A DNA stretch of 64,000 nt, taken from assembly GCA_013368315.1 (NCBI GenBank), contig JAACJM010000007.1, positions 744,001 through 808,000 of the forward strand. Reading direction: 5' to 3'. Below, piece after piece: positions 11,131 to 23,061 of this stretch. The notes under the pieces were generated by a model, which had not been told where the DNA came from, did no database searches, and saw only the letters and a list, made by a program, of their open reading frames with translations. The stretch comes from Tetrapyrgos nigripes (taxonomy: Eukaryota > Basidiomycota > Agaricomycetes > Agaricales > Campanellaceae). The first letter of the stretch is position 1. Each line of letters starts with the position of its first letter. A program made the position numbers and the translations under genes.

Positions 11131-13705
11131 CTAGATACTGAAAACTCCACCCAGAACGTCGTTAACGAGATCATTGACGATGATGGGCACACTGAGGTCG
11201 AGGGCGGGTATAGGGCTGACTGCTGGGAGGTCGGCGTCGTTCTTAGTAGGAGTAAACGACTGTGATTTCTGTGTAGCAGCGCCTAGGTTGATTGTTCGAG
11301 ATCCATAGGTAGAAAGAGCAGTAGGAGCTTCGAAGGGATGGGCCTCGGTGTTAAAGACATCTACAAAAAAGCGATAAATAACCTTTACAGACGTGTATAG
11401 AACAGTCCCACATACATTTATCCAAACTAACGTGTTCCGGATCGTCAAAGGTGAGGTACCTGCAAGAAATATTATTTGTGAAGTTCTGAGGGCGAAAAAG
11501 GCTCAGGAAGGAGTACTCACAGATACTTCAATGTCTCTGCAAACCAGAAACTCTCCATGGAATCGTAGAAGTTCTCTGGGTTGCTCGAATTATCGTTCAC
11601 GTTGACCAACATCGCGTATGAGTCGGATGTTTTGAGGTATTGTTCAAAACTGGTCAACGCTTGAGCCGCGCGATCGAGGTATTTTGGGTCTCCCGTGGCA
11701 CGATAGGCGTAAAAGTTGGATTCGAGGACTTCCGGACGCATAACGTAGTACGCGGAGGTAATATAGAAGCCGTGTTCGTTGTAGAACGCCAGTTGAGCGT
11801 CAGAAGGATCATTACTGCCCGTGAAACTGCCGTTGTAACCAGTGGATTTCCAGGCAAAAACTTCGGGGCCAATGCCAGTTCTACTCACGCACAGAGAAGG
11901 ATAAGAATCATTTCTAAAGCAAGATAGTCTGGACGTACGCAGTGCCAGCATAGGTATTCCAGCAAGCATCCACGAGATCGAGAGCATGTTGGAAAATGGT
12001 TTCATTGTCGCTCAACCTTCCACCTAAGAAGCAGCTTCACTACAACACAGAAATATGAAAGGTAAAGGCATTTCACTGACCCATGATCCAGTTCCCACCG
12101 TGAAAACATTCCAGGTGTGAGCCAACATGTCGGATGCGACGCTGGGAGTCGTAATCGGCCAGGTAGACGTGACTGCCAACATCTGAAACCTGGGTATTGA
12201 AGTTAGAACTAGGTCCCAGATCCTTCCGCTGACCGGTAGCGGGTATAGTCTGGGTTTTACTTACACTTCGCAAAGTCTTGATTGACGAATCAACGGCGGT
12301 TCTCCAGGTGTCACCGTAGAACGTGTCGTCGGTATTGGTCAATCTTGCATACTTGATCAGGTATTCGAAGTAGCTGTCAGATCCTCCACCCCATGTCTGT
12401 TAAAATTGCATGAGAATGGTGAGAATTGAAGCGCACGACTATAGAGAAGGGCACTGACGACATATCCTCCGATAGGGACACCGGACTTTGGGCTGATTCC
12501 TTGAGCAGGCAGACCTGAAGGACAAATGCATTAGCGTTTTAAAAAACTAATCACAAGATGCACATGCCTGGCAAAGGGGCGTCCTATGGGGTACAAACGA
12601 TAATCAGATTTGAAGAGGACTGAAATACGCAAAGCTTACATTATTACCAACCCGCTTTACGGAGTTCTCGGTCAGCTGCCTGTACTTGTAGTCTCCCGTA
12701 TATTTAGTGAGGAGGTACCATTCCAACGAGAGCTATTAAGTCGTTTTAGAGCTGAGGCTTGGTAGTTAGTAGCAGAAAAACGCACAGTGCCGGCTTCAGC
12801 GATGTTTGACTGGAAATACTGGTCAGCTCTTGACATGCAAGCAAAACATAGAATATATACATTCTCATAGTCAGGATTAGGATCAGGAGTGTTATCCGTA
12901 AAGTTCATGTGTCCATAAGGTATATCGCTATCCTATATTGGGAATTCGACATGAGCAAGCCGCAGGCGGACTTGTTAAGTGAATAAAGCACGTACGATCC
13001 ACGCCTTGGACAATTTGTCTGCCAATTGTTGAGCTTTCTGAACGAGAGCATGATGCTGCTTGCCCGTCAGTTCGTAGGTACTCAACAGCCCGCCGACGTA
13101 GCGAATAGTGCTTTCGAACACACTGCAGAAAACAGTCATGAAATGACGGGTAGAATGCGGGATGAGTGCCAACACACCTGACGGTGTCATTCGTCTTGGA
13201 CTGACTGAAGTCGATCTGGGAGGAGAATTTGATGGCTTCGTCGAGGTAATCCTAGAGCAAGTCCGGATTAGAGAAAAGTTTGAAGACGCAGAGTTATACT
13301 CACATCGAGGCCCATGACCCACTGTAGACAAGTGAGGACAAATCAGTTCAGATAGCAGGCTAGGCAGTAAAGAAACGCACCATAGTGGACATTGCATCGA
13401 CGATAGTCGCACCCCAACCATTACGGTTATCACTGTAGTTTTGGCTCACTGGCATAAGCTCATCATGCCCCCAAGCGTGTTTCCTGAAGTGAGGTAGGTC
13501 AAAAAGACGAGACGGAGGGAAGGTCGCGTCGTACTCACTTGTATGCCTCGTAGCTAGTGGTAAAGATGGTTTTGGCGCGATCACGGTTTGCTGTAGCACT
13601 AGAAGGCAAGGCAAGACCGCTCTTTTGGATGTTGGCGCCTAAAACTGTTGACGTAGATAAGGAAAGACCAAGAAGGAGAACAGCGGTAGATCGGAGTTGG
13701 ATCAT
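11131..13705 (-). CDS. Secreted class I mannosyl-oligosaccharide 1,2-alpha-mannosidase (GH47), copy C
   Basis: The upstream-most of the three tandem GH47 genes. The start at 13705 gives a signal peptide (MIQLRSTAVLLLGLSLSTST) followed by the same mature N-terminus as copy B (ANIQKSGLALP). Conserved motifs seen: RNGWGATIVDAMSTM, FESTIRYVGGLLSTYEL, ECFHGGNWIMG, RPEVLESNFYAYRATGD, ESFWFAETLKYL and FNTEAHPFEAP. Copies B and C resemble each other more closely than either resembles A (for example both read NYSD, against SFSD in A), which suggests A split off first. The C-terminus ends LGGVFSI. Several N-glycosylation sequons (NYS, NGS, NSS) fit a secreted protein. No disabling change was seen. Confidence 0.92.
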
Positions 13706-14396
13706 GCCGTGTAAACTGAAGGAGTGAGCGAAGAGAGAGAGTAGCTTAAAATGTCTTCCGTTTCGTTTCTACCATTCTCGTTTTCCGGTCCTCAGACTTT
13801 ATACTCGACATCTTGGAATTTCGTCATGAAACGGCGGAGCGAGACGATGGTTCAATGGAAACTGATCGAGAAATTTGACTTGGAACGAATTTGTTTCACA
13901 GTTTCTTGGTCCATTGACGTGGATACGACTGGATACGACTGGATATACGAAGGAGAAGAGGGTTAGAACGGATGGCATGAAATGGGATGAGCATACCAGT
14001 ACTTACGAGTAACCGAGGAAGGGAGTAGAAACAAAGTAGAAATGACGTAATGCGAACGAACGCGACGTCCTCCGATCCACCCTCAGTCGTTTCACAATGT
14101 GAGGTGTTACGACGTGTTTGGGATGTTTGGAAACATCCTAGTTGCACAGGCCTAGGCACGACAGATTGAGTTCACATGTTCGTGGCATTACAGACTAAGA
14201 ATACATTATTTCACTACTATACAGGCTGCCAGGAGAACAGCCAATTAGCTAGAATGGTACTATGATATCGGTCATATAGGTGTATTATGCTCGGCAATAA
14301 ATAAGGAGTGCGCTAAAAACAGCTCGTCAGTCGTTGGAATTGGAAGCTGCAGTCGAAGCTCACCATAGAAATACAACTTGATAGGCAAGACTAACT
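13706..14396. other. Intergenic: promoter of mannosidase C
   Basis: No supported ORF. A GGATACGACT unit is repeated twice in tandem at about 13920-13942. The 3' flank of the Gly/Tyr-rich gene lies at the right end. Confidence 0.45.
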
Positions 14397-14921
14397 TCAG
14401 TACGAATCGTAGCTTCTCGACCGCCTTAGTAGATGCCCATGGTGACGATGATGGTGGTGGTGTCCATGATGTCCACTACTATGATGCCTATGATGGTGAT
14501 GCCGATTCTCGACGACGACCACCCGTGGCTGACCCATGTTGCCATACTGAGGAACTGCATAGCTAGTTCCATAGCCAGTGCCATAGCCAGCACCATATCT
14601 AGCACCATATGCACCTCCATACCTGGCAGCCCCTCCATACCCAGGTCCATATCCATAACCATCACTACTAGCCAGGTAACCCGCACTGTTCACGTATCCC
14701 TGGGGATAACTTCCATATCCTGCGTAAGGGGTTGCCCCGCCGAGAGGCTGCCCATAGGGTACCCCGACCGGTTGCGGTTGCGGTTGCACGACAGGCTGAA
14801 CCGGGAGTGTGGACTATTTCATTGAGGGAATGTGAGGCCATCGGTGCATCAAAATATGAAGCCAACTTACTTGTGTTGCACCCATTACCGGTGTTACAGG
14901 TATGTTTTGATAGTATGCCAT
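14397..14921 (-). CDS. Small Gly/Tyr-rich protein with a His-rich tail, 155 aa
   Basis: Two exons join in phase: 14921-14871 (17 codons, starting MAYYQNIPVTPVMGATQ) and 14813-14397, across a 57-nt intron. After a Gln/Pro-rich start (VQPQPQPVGVPYGQP) the middle is built of Gly-Tyr repeats (YGYGPGYGG, GARYGAGYGTGYGTSY). The C-terminus is almost pure histidine with Ser/Gly (HHHHRHHSSGHHGHHHHH) and ends LLRRSRSYDSY. There is no signal peptide or membrane segment. Such composition suggests a metal-binding or phase-separating low-complexity protein, but that is inference. I do not recognise a named family. Confidence 0.7.
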
Positions 14922-16146
14922 TAGACTTGAAAATTTGAGTAGGTATGGAAGTCTTTGAGCTTTCTTGCCTTATATATGTATGCGAACCAGGAATAGAGCG
15001 CTTATTTGGAGCGGTAAAATTCTGGGCATACGTCACCCCCGACAGACTAGCTGGAGAATACAGCTTTTGTTTCTCCAAGATCCGGTCAGCCAACAAAACG
15101 GGATGGAGAAAGATCAAGAATACATTTATTGTTGTCGGACCGTCCAAGTCTAGCACCTATAGTACTTGTCAAAGTGGGTGAAAGCAGGGAATGGCGGTGT
15201 GGTCTGACATGCGTTTAGAGCTTCAACTTGAACTCGGGTCACGGGACAAGGCCGCGGCGAATTTTCGAAAAATGAACGATGAGAAAGCAAGAAAGACGGA
15301 GGATTTGATGTCAAATGAGGAAGTCTCTTCTGGAATAGATGCCCATGATTTGCAGGGAGGAAGCAGCGCACGAGAATGTGAGAGGTCCGGGCAAATCGCG
15401 AGGTACCGAGCCAAGAGTCTGCCTAGGGAAGACTAACCGCGTAAACTCTCTACAGTAGGCATCTCCGTTCCAGTTGCAATTTCTCACAGGCTACAGCTGT
15501 ATGCATAACGATGGGCCACCTCGAAAACCGCTCCACTCGGACGATGAACGAAATCTCAATGATATCGGCGCGGGTTGGAGCAGACGGCTCTCTTTTCGTT
15601 TCAAATTCTCATGTGGCTCATCGTTTTGCACAGCTGCAAGTCGGAGCTTTTCATAGCTGTTCTCCGACTGCTCCTCTTCCAACAGACCTTTCACAAACGT
15701 GGCTATTTTTTGCTCAGTCATCTTAGAACTTGGCCATGACTCAGAAATAAGCATTTCCGAGTCCCTTCACGCCAATCTCACAGCGTCTGAGTGGAACGGA
15801 AAATGCACGGAAATCACTGTGGCACAGCAATTAATTGTCTTTCGGACGCCTCCGATGATGACTGAACGCTCTTCTATCTGTAATGTAAGGAACTCTGACG
15901 TGCTCCTGCTTCCGGTTCACCGAACGTTGAATCTTTAAGTACTGCGCTTATCATTTCAGTGTCTTTTGATGAGAGCCTGTGCGTGGCCTGATTGCGAACC
16001 GTCATGCAGAAAATTTTACCGGGACTGGTGGAGGGAAGGGTTTAAAGGGTCTGTTTGTGCGTACGATCTCCCCTCCTACCTGACTCTAGAGTCAACCTGC
16101 ATTCCAGACTCAGTACTTCACCCGTAACGCGAATGCTTCACTCATC
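14922..16146. other. Gap with two weak ORFs
   Basis: A charged plus-strand ORF at about 15191-15436 (contains AAANFRKMNDEKARKTEDLM) and a minus-strand ORF at 15491-15721 (MTEQKIATFVKGLLEEEQSE) have coding-like composition. Neither shows a clear exon partner or family, so I do not call them as genes. Confidence 0.3.
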
Positions 16147-16611
16147 ATGGCAAGTTTCGCCCGTCTGCTGGAGTTGCCTTCTCCTGTACATGACCTTACA
16201 GATGACTGTAGTCTGGACACACAGCGAGCTCTCGCCGCTGCTTGGAGAGTAGGAGCGAACTATTTGTCGTGGGTTGCCAATGCAGGTGAGTGATGCCAAG
16301 CGCCTTGCATTCTTTAGCAGTGACTCACTGACCTCCATATAAATGCAGATACCCCTGCTGACACTGCGAAACGTATTCGTCGCCTTCACCCGCCACATCA
16401 CTTGCTCAGAGTATATCAGAATGCGCGACGAGCGAATAGACGAGGTCATCAGCCAGCAGTGGGTAGATATCGTATCACCCGTGAGTGATAATGTCAAACC
16501 ACCTGTACATCACCTGATCCGAAGTGCATAGACATGCCAAGCCTACCGGGTTATGGCAATTGTACACTAATGAAAGTTGTTATATCTCAGACACTGCCAA
16601 TAATTCTGTGA
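16147..16611 (+). CDS. Small hypothetical protein, 116 aa, three exons
   Basis: Exons 16147-16285, 16349-16480 and 16532-16611 join in phase across introns of 63 and 51 nt with GTGAGTG donors and GCAG/CATAG acceptors. The product starts MASFARLLELPSPVHDLTDD and has a basic middle (DTAKRIRRLHPPHHLLRVYQ). It ends MPSLPGYGNCTLMKVV followed by ISQTLPIIL. The last exon has a recognisable relative on the opposite strand at 18737-18816, with the same frame and the same stop position, which supports this reading. The family and function are unknown. Confidence 0.4.
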
Positions 16612-18736
16612 ATATCGTCTACTATCTCTCTTCTAGGAAACATCAAACTCCTCCCATACGAGGTAGGCACCTCGTGAGGTCTCTTCGGAAGCACATCCGG
16701 GAGGTAATCAGCCCTGAGATGTCTGTCCCGCCTTCAACGACGTCATGATCGAAACTTCCCATACTGCTCATCAACCATCACCACCATCATCACCGTCCAC
16801 TCGTCGTGCTCGCTTATCCCTCCCACTGCTTATCTCATTTTCCCGACCTCGCACCTTCCCACACCCGCTCGCTATCCACCACCGCCATCAAATCCCTTTG
16901 TTCGCTGTCCCCTCGGCTATATCTCCCCTCGCTTATATCTTCGTGTACTTACGTCGGTTCTGCCCGCCCGTACGCTTGATGTTGTATGCCTCCCTCCCCG
17001 TTGTGCCAGACCGCTATGCGTGTAATTGTTCCTTCTCTTTTGCAAGACCCGGCTAATATCGCAGAGACATATGTATTGACTTAGATACTCATAAACGTGT
17101 GTATATCGACTTGCAATATATGTATGCTTCTCTTTTTCTACATAAATCTTGCGTGGATCCCCAACATTCTTGTTATGGCGCTTACGGTGAGCCACATAGG
17201 TATCGTTAATCTGCTTCCAGTCCAAAGTGCTCGTAGAGGCCCTCGAGAATGGCAACAAAGGTGGGCGGCTGTAATCGAGATAAATTCTCACGATAACTGT
17301 CCACAATCGCAGCTTATTGAACCGCCTCGGTATGTGCAAGGAACACTTGCAGCGGAACTCGGATGGCACGGAATATGTACTTCTACATCCCATGTAGCCG
17401 CGGAATTTTTTTATCTGCCAATTCCTCGGTGTAGCATTCCTCATGCGACAACGATTCAAAAACAGCCAAAATTCCATCCAAAACGACACTTCGTACTCGA
17501 ATAGAGTCATCGTCACCCTCTGTATAAATCTAAAAAAATTACCAGGGTACTCCCTGATATGTATAATCTTGTTAACATCAGTATACCATGCTATTCAAGA
17601 GATTTGTAAAGTACACAAGTGGATGATACTTTGGGTTCAAGTTTTGCAGTGGATCCTTGTTCACGAAATGCTCAAAGTTCAGAACATATCTCGGATGAGG
17701 TAGGGTGTGTATTCTTTCACATCTAATCAATGCATATATGTATCCAGTGTCATATTCTAGAGCCATAAGTCTAGATCTTTTGTTTTGGCTTGGTCATCGT
17801 GCTGTACATTGTGCATGCAAATCAGATACAAAAGGCATCCATTATGATGCAGGACGTAGGCGGGACAAATTTATCCTATGCTCAAATGATCTCTGAGTCT
17901 TAATATCATTGATAGACCAGGTATATATAACGATTGGAGCTTGCAATTCTGGGTGTCTGGGAGCTGCATATATAAGTCATATCTTCATATTAAAAACTAT
18001 CCAAGGGTTGTGGTGGACCTGCCAATAGATCCATTCAAGTATCTCAAACAACATATAAAATATATAGAGCAAGGGGAAATGTATCTCAGCTTCTATTCTT
18101 GAAAGCGGTCAATGTCGGTGTATAGGCGGGATGACCGACGCGCACGCCTCTATCAGAATATCACCACGCCCTATCAAAATATCACCATGTGGCACGCCTT
18201 TCTTTTGGGTGAAAGTTGAAACCTTCGCTTAAATGGTAAACCGGGAATTAACACCTGGGCCCGTTCGTCGACCCGACAGTAGTACTAGCAGTGACACGCA
18301 TTGGACATGTATATAAAAGTATGTACCGTCTAATTCGAAGTGAAATACATCCTCAACAATGAAGTCCTGCATTCGCGTTGTACTAGTGTGTTGATTACTA
18401 CACACCTAGCACAACCATTGTCGTTATTCGGAATTGGACCTTGGTCATGTCTGTAGTACTAAAAATGGAGAGAGACAATACAGCCAGCGGGGAGGCGGGA
18501 GACAATGTTCGGGGCCCAATAGCCAGAGGATAAGCTAAGTACAGCAAAGGACAGCGACCGACGGACTTTGATGGGGGTGATGGATGATGAGGGGGTGTGG
18601 GAACATGCAATGATACCGCATGGACGGCAGAAAGGGACAGACAGTACAGAGGGATATACTTCTGAGAGACCCTTAGGCCCCTACCACTTATAGGAAGAGC
18701 TTGCACTTACCTTAGAAGAGAAAAGGGAGGCATTAT
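16612..18736. other. Gene-poor AT-rich stretch
   Basis: Contains long chance ORFs on both strands near 16745-17516 without splice support or family signal. There is a TATA-like TATATAAAAG at about 18310, followed by an 11-codon ORF from 18360 (MKSCIRVVLVC) that could be the start of a decayed secreted-protein gene. Confidence 0.35.
18148..18192. repeat. 21-bp imperfect direct repeat
   Basis: TATCAGAATATCACCACGCC is followed immediately by TATCAAAATATCACCATGTG. The pair is flanked on both sides by GCACGCCT. Confidence 0.6.
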
Positions 18737-18816
18737 TCACGGAATTACTGCCAGTGTGTGAGATTCAACAACTTTGATTACTGTAAAGTCGGCATAACGG
18801 GGTAGGCTTGGCATTT
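18737..18816 (-). pseudogene. C-terminal exon related to the 16.1-kb gene, inverted orientation
   Basis: On the minus strand, an acceptor-like CGTATAG is followed by a short exon reading MPSLPRYADFTVIKVV then ESHTLAVIP and a stop. It aligns at DNA and protein level with the final exon of the gene at 16147-16611 (MPSLPGYGNCTLMKVV…), with the same acceptor position and the same stop codon position. Upstream exons cannot be matched convincingly. A minus ORF to 19031 and another possible exon set near 19150-19275 (METVKQMIVRQAALVQRSP) exist but are uncertain. It is either a diverged paralogue or a remnant. Confidence 0.4.
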
Positions 18817-18819
18817 CTA

Positions 18820-19688
18820 TACGCGTCGGATGTTGTGATGTAGAGGTGTGTCAAACCGTTCTCTTGCTCTTTCCATGACCTAATTTGTCCATTATTAGCA
18901 TTTGAATGGCTCTTGATAGGAGTATTTGGATCTAACGAGGTTTTTACTATCCAACGCAATTGTGATTGATGAAAGAACTTTGGGCTACAAATCTTTTTGG
19001 TTGGACGGAACACTCTGGAATCGATATACATGACGGTCTCATGTACATACTTCGTGAAATGGTGTGCTTTTCTCCACTCTTGGCCTGTGTCCGAACATCA
19101 TAACGTCCGTGCTATTTGCTTGTCTCATACTTAGCTTGAGAGGAGGCTACTGATGAGGCATATAGTTGACCTGGAGGTAAGCTGGCGTAGCAATCTCGAA
19201 GATATCACTCACTGGGCTTCGTTGCACTAGTGCTGCTTGTCTTACTATCATCTGTTTCACGGTCTCCATACATGAATAGAGTCTATGTGTACTCTAAATC
19301 TCACTTGAAGCGAGCATGAGTAGCAATGGTCATTGACAATTGACGATGAAGTTTTTGTCTGAAGACACGAAGAAATGGTGCGTATAACTGAGCACCGAGT
19401 TTCCTTACCAGTATAGCTAGAATACTCTGCTCAAGTAGTCGCATACACAATGCATACATTTAAATTGCGAGGGAGGTGGTCGCGATTGCCCACCCCGTGG
19501 GAACGCTGAGCCCTTTTAGACCTGCCCGACGCGTCCTGGTTTCTTTCGCACTCTCAACTTCTTTCTCTTCATCTTCTTGCTTAGGCGGGCTCTGCTCGCA
19601 TCCACATCCGTACTCAAAAGTTGTTATCTTGAATACTCTCCCCTCCAGCGATCCCTCAACCTCACTCAAAGCTCAAATACCGCTCGCA
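18820..19688. other. Gap upstream of the RRM gene
   Basis: No firm gene. The right part (19476-19688) is open in frame with the RRM gene and CT-rich, so it is probably leader sequence. A minus-strand open stretch at about 19270-19030 could hold the 5' exons of the remnant at 18737. Confidence 0.35.
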
Positions 19689-21515
19689 ATGACCCCGCCA
19701 AGAAGGAATCTCCACCCTCACTCTGACTGCACCACGACGAACACAGTCAGAATCTCCAACCTACCAAACTACGGTAAGCAGCCTATATGCCACTCGTGGA
19801 CGCGTTTTTTGTCTAATCAGTCATCACAGTGAACCGGCGTGAAGTCATTGGTCTGTTTGACACCCTTATTGGTATGTTCTAGCCAACCTTTCTCGGAATC
19901 GTAATAGTAACGCCTTTGTTGCTCTAGGCGAGATACGTAACACGACGGACTTTCGCGACGCCATTGGCACTCACATTGAGATCACCTTTGCCTCTCATGA
20001 TGCCGCCAAGTTGTTCTTGTTCTTAATCTTCCGTCCTTATGCGCTGACCGTCTTCATTTCAGAAAAGCGATGTGCATGTCAGGATATACGTTGGGCGGCT
20101 GCTCTCTGTGAGTCATCCCGATGTCTTCGCCCCTTATATGCGCGTTTTTTCAGTACTCATATACCGATACCACTTAGCAACGTCACTGCTGTGCCAGAAG
20201 TTGAACAGTCCTCCACGAAGCGTCTCGACACCCGCCGGAACCTCTACGTGCTGGGCATCCCATTTGACCTGACAAAGTGAGTCCTGCCGTCGTAAGATCA
20301 TTTCAAACGTACTCATCGATGTCCAGGTCCGAGTTCTGTGCCATTTTCTCTCGATACGGACCGGTTGCGCACTGTGTCGTTCTGGCTACAGTGGATAACG
20401 CCTCACGCCGCCGAGGATTTGTGGTCATGGCATCTCATGAAGACGCCAGGCGAGCAATGACGGCGTTGACCAGGACTCAAATCAAGTACGTCTGCTTACT
20501 CCCCAGTTCATCATCGACCTAACGAGCACCAGAGGGCATACCATCGATGTCTCTTGGTCCATTGTACAGCGCTCCGAAGGTTTGTCTATACATGTCATCA
20601 TGCTAAGAAAGGCGTCCTCACCCATCATTCTAGGATTCTTGGACGGCGGTGATCGAAGTATGCTCTTCGATTCGGGATTCTCGGATGGTGTACCTTCAAC
20701 CTACGGTCAAGACGATAATCAGACCTGTTATCCTGCTCAGGGCCATCAGCCGCCTGCTCCCTCTCATCCGTCCAACCATGCTTTCACGTTGACCTTCACT
20801 CCTTCGACCACAATCCTGGTCACCAATCTTCCCTTTATACTGTTCTCCTCCACTTCCGATCTGGAACCTTTGCTATGCCCCTTTGGAAAGATTACGAAAC
20901 TCGAAATGATCGCACTGCCTTCTCCTCAGGAAACGACTTCTGCTCTGGTTGAATATACAACCCTTGAAGATGCCAAGGATGCCAAAGAATCTCTGCAAGG
21001 ACAGTGCTACGCAAACTACCGAGTTAATGCTGAATACGTATGCCCAACTGCTTCTTCAATCATCTCTCATGTCTCTACTCCCGAAATACCCAACTTTGAC
21101 CCCAAAATGTTTGGGTCAGAACGCAGTTCGTCGCGCTCTAGTTGTTCTACTGTGTCTGGACAGCAATGCTTCCATCGGCCCAAATCGTCTAATGCCATTC
21201 CTCCAAGAAACAAACGTCCCTTGCAAGACATTAGCAACGGCTCTCACTACTTTGACTCTAAGCCTCATCATCCCTTTCAATATGCGCAACCTTCGGTACC
21301 CTCCAAGATGGGCATCATGACTCGCTCAAGCTCCGCTGCCCCTAGGTCAGTATTGTGTCTCCTTACCCCCAGCTACGTAAGCATGACCTGATGGCCCTTC
21401 TCGTAGATGGACCAACGACACGCCTCATTGCCCTGAACATTCCATGCAATTTTCCTATCCCAGCAATCTCGATCCCAATGCTTTCCAGATGCAGAACCAT
21501 CTCGCTTTCCCTTAG
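19689..21515 (+). CDS. RNA-binding protein with three RRM-like domains
   Basis: A multi-exon gene of about 500 aa starting MTPPRRNLHPHSDCTTTNTV. RRM1 is TVRISNLPNYVNRREVIGLF onward. RRM2 begins NLYVLGIPFDLTKSEF (RNP2) and contains RRRGFVVMASHEDARRAM (RNP1-like). RRM3 begins TTILVTNLPFILF and contains ETTSALVEYTTLEDAKDA. The C-terminal third is Ser/Pro/His-rich and unstructured (RSSCSTVSGQQCFHRPKS). Introns lie after NYV, LIG, DAAK, LLS, DLTK, TQIK, SEG and SAAPR. The join after DAAK has alternative acceptors, so a few residues there are uncertain. The last exon ends QMQNHLAFP. Post-transcriptional RNA binding is the expected role. The target is unknown. Confidence 0.8.
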
Positions 21516-23061
21516 TTCATCTTCCAATCCAGCGCATTGCCAAAAGAACCCTCCTCCCTTTTTCAATGCCTCGCAGTGAAACTTCTCAGTCACTTCCTTT
21601 TCTTCTTCGTCTAGTACGGCCCAGTTCTGTCTGAGGCAACGTTGCGGACTCTTAACTCGCCGGTTCTCGTCGCCGTTTGCCTGCTGTCATTTCGAGTTCC
21701 TTTTTTCCTCTCTTCCTCTTTTCCTTTCTCATCCATTCTATAAGTGAGTCTTTCCTCGTCCTGCCTCGGCAACCTACGCTAACATTTTCTCTCTGCTCTA
21801 GTAATTCATCACCGGATCATCAACTGCATTTGTACATTACGCATCACACATACATCGGAATAGACGACATGTAGAGGGTTGTACGTTACATTATCATGGC
21901 TGGTTTTGGCTGCTCGTCGTTGCACTGTACTCGTTTATGCATATGATAAAAGTACACCATAATTTGAAGTTATAACGCGTTTTTCTGCATGCTGTTTGGA
22001 AGAAGGCAAATTTGGCATACGCTACTCGCGGATTAGACCCCGGTTGGCCGATACTGGGGAGAAAGCTGACGTTTATCTAACGTCGACTGACGGAATCACG
22101 AAATTGCAGAGAGCGTAAGATAAAGTACACATACATAGTACACAGGTTATTGCAGTCCAAGTGGAGTAGTCGTTGAGTATAGATACTGTGCCCAAATATA
22201 ATAAAATGCGAAGATAACAATGTCCCTACAGGGTCCTTTTCAAAGAGCAAACGGGTATACTTGATCAAAATTACATAGTATCTAAAGTATACATACGTGA
22301 GTATAGAGTACGATAGAATAGGAGGGGGGAATGAGTGACGGAAGAGAACTGCGGAAACTTGAAAGGAATAAAGCAGCTTGCAATGAGAGGCTCGGGTAGC
22401 GAGTGGACTGGAATCAAAACTGGTAATACATTGGCGAAGATAGGGATTATGGGTCTATGCAGACTTGATGGAGATAAAAGGGAACCAGAGAAGAACGAAG
22501 TCCGAGATGAAGTAAAAGCATTGAACGGCAGTCTCCTGTTGGAGTCTGAGTAAATATGAACAGGAATGAAGTAAAGTAAAACTAAGGGACCGGTGCGAAA
22601 GCCAAGCCCTTTGAAGCCGTTGGCCCCACGGGCGAAGTCGACGGAGCATGAGGCGTATGTGCTACCGACGGAAACAACAAAGCCTGGAGCGCCCAGTAAA
22701 GCTGTTCAGTCCTGGATACAACAACAGCAGCGTCCGCCGTTAAGCAACGCCTCCATCAATCAATTGCAATCGGGATCTTCTCTCTCTGTCTAACTAAAGA
22801 GAGTACCACGACGACGACATTGACATATGCAACGAGAACGAGTCCAGAACGACAGGCACTTGTGTGGTAGCATGGTGGAGATTAGTATGTGATAAGTCGT
22901 ATCAGTACTGGCAGGTCGTGAAATCTGTTACCAGTGACCATAAACGATGAGCATGAAGCACGAAGAGACGAACAAAGATGCTAAGTACTCACTATCAGTG
23001 CAACTTGCATATGACAAAACCTACAACACCCAAACATCACACCAGTGAACTCTAAACCACC
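21516..23061. other. Convergent 3' region
   Basis: Lies between the 3' ends of the RRM gene and the minus-strand membrane gene. Only short, compositionally poor ORFs. Confidence 0.5.

Noticed and set aside
4733..13705. Reading the three mannosidase genes as one operon-like or fused unit
   Set aside because: Each has its own signal peptide, stop codon and 550-720 bp spacer, so they are separate tandem genes.
16917..17516. 199-codon minus-strand ORF
   Set aside because: AT-rich region, no domain, no introns and basic random-looking composition.
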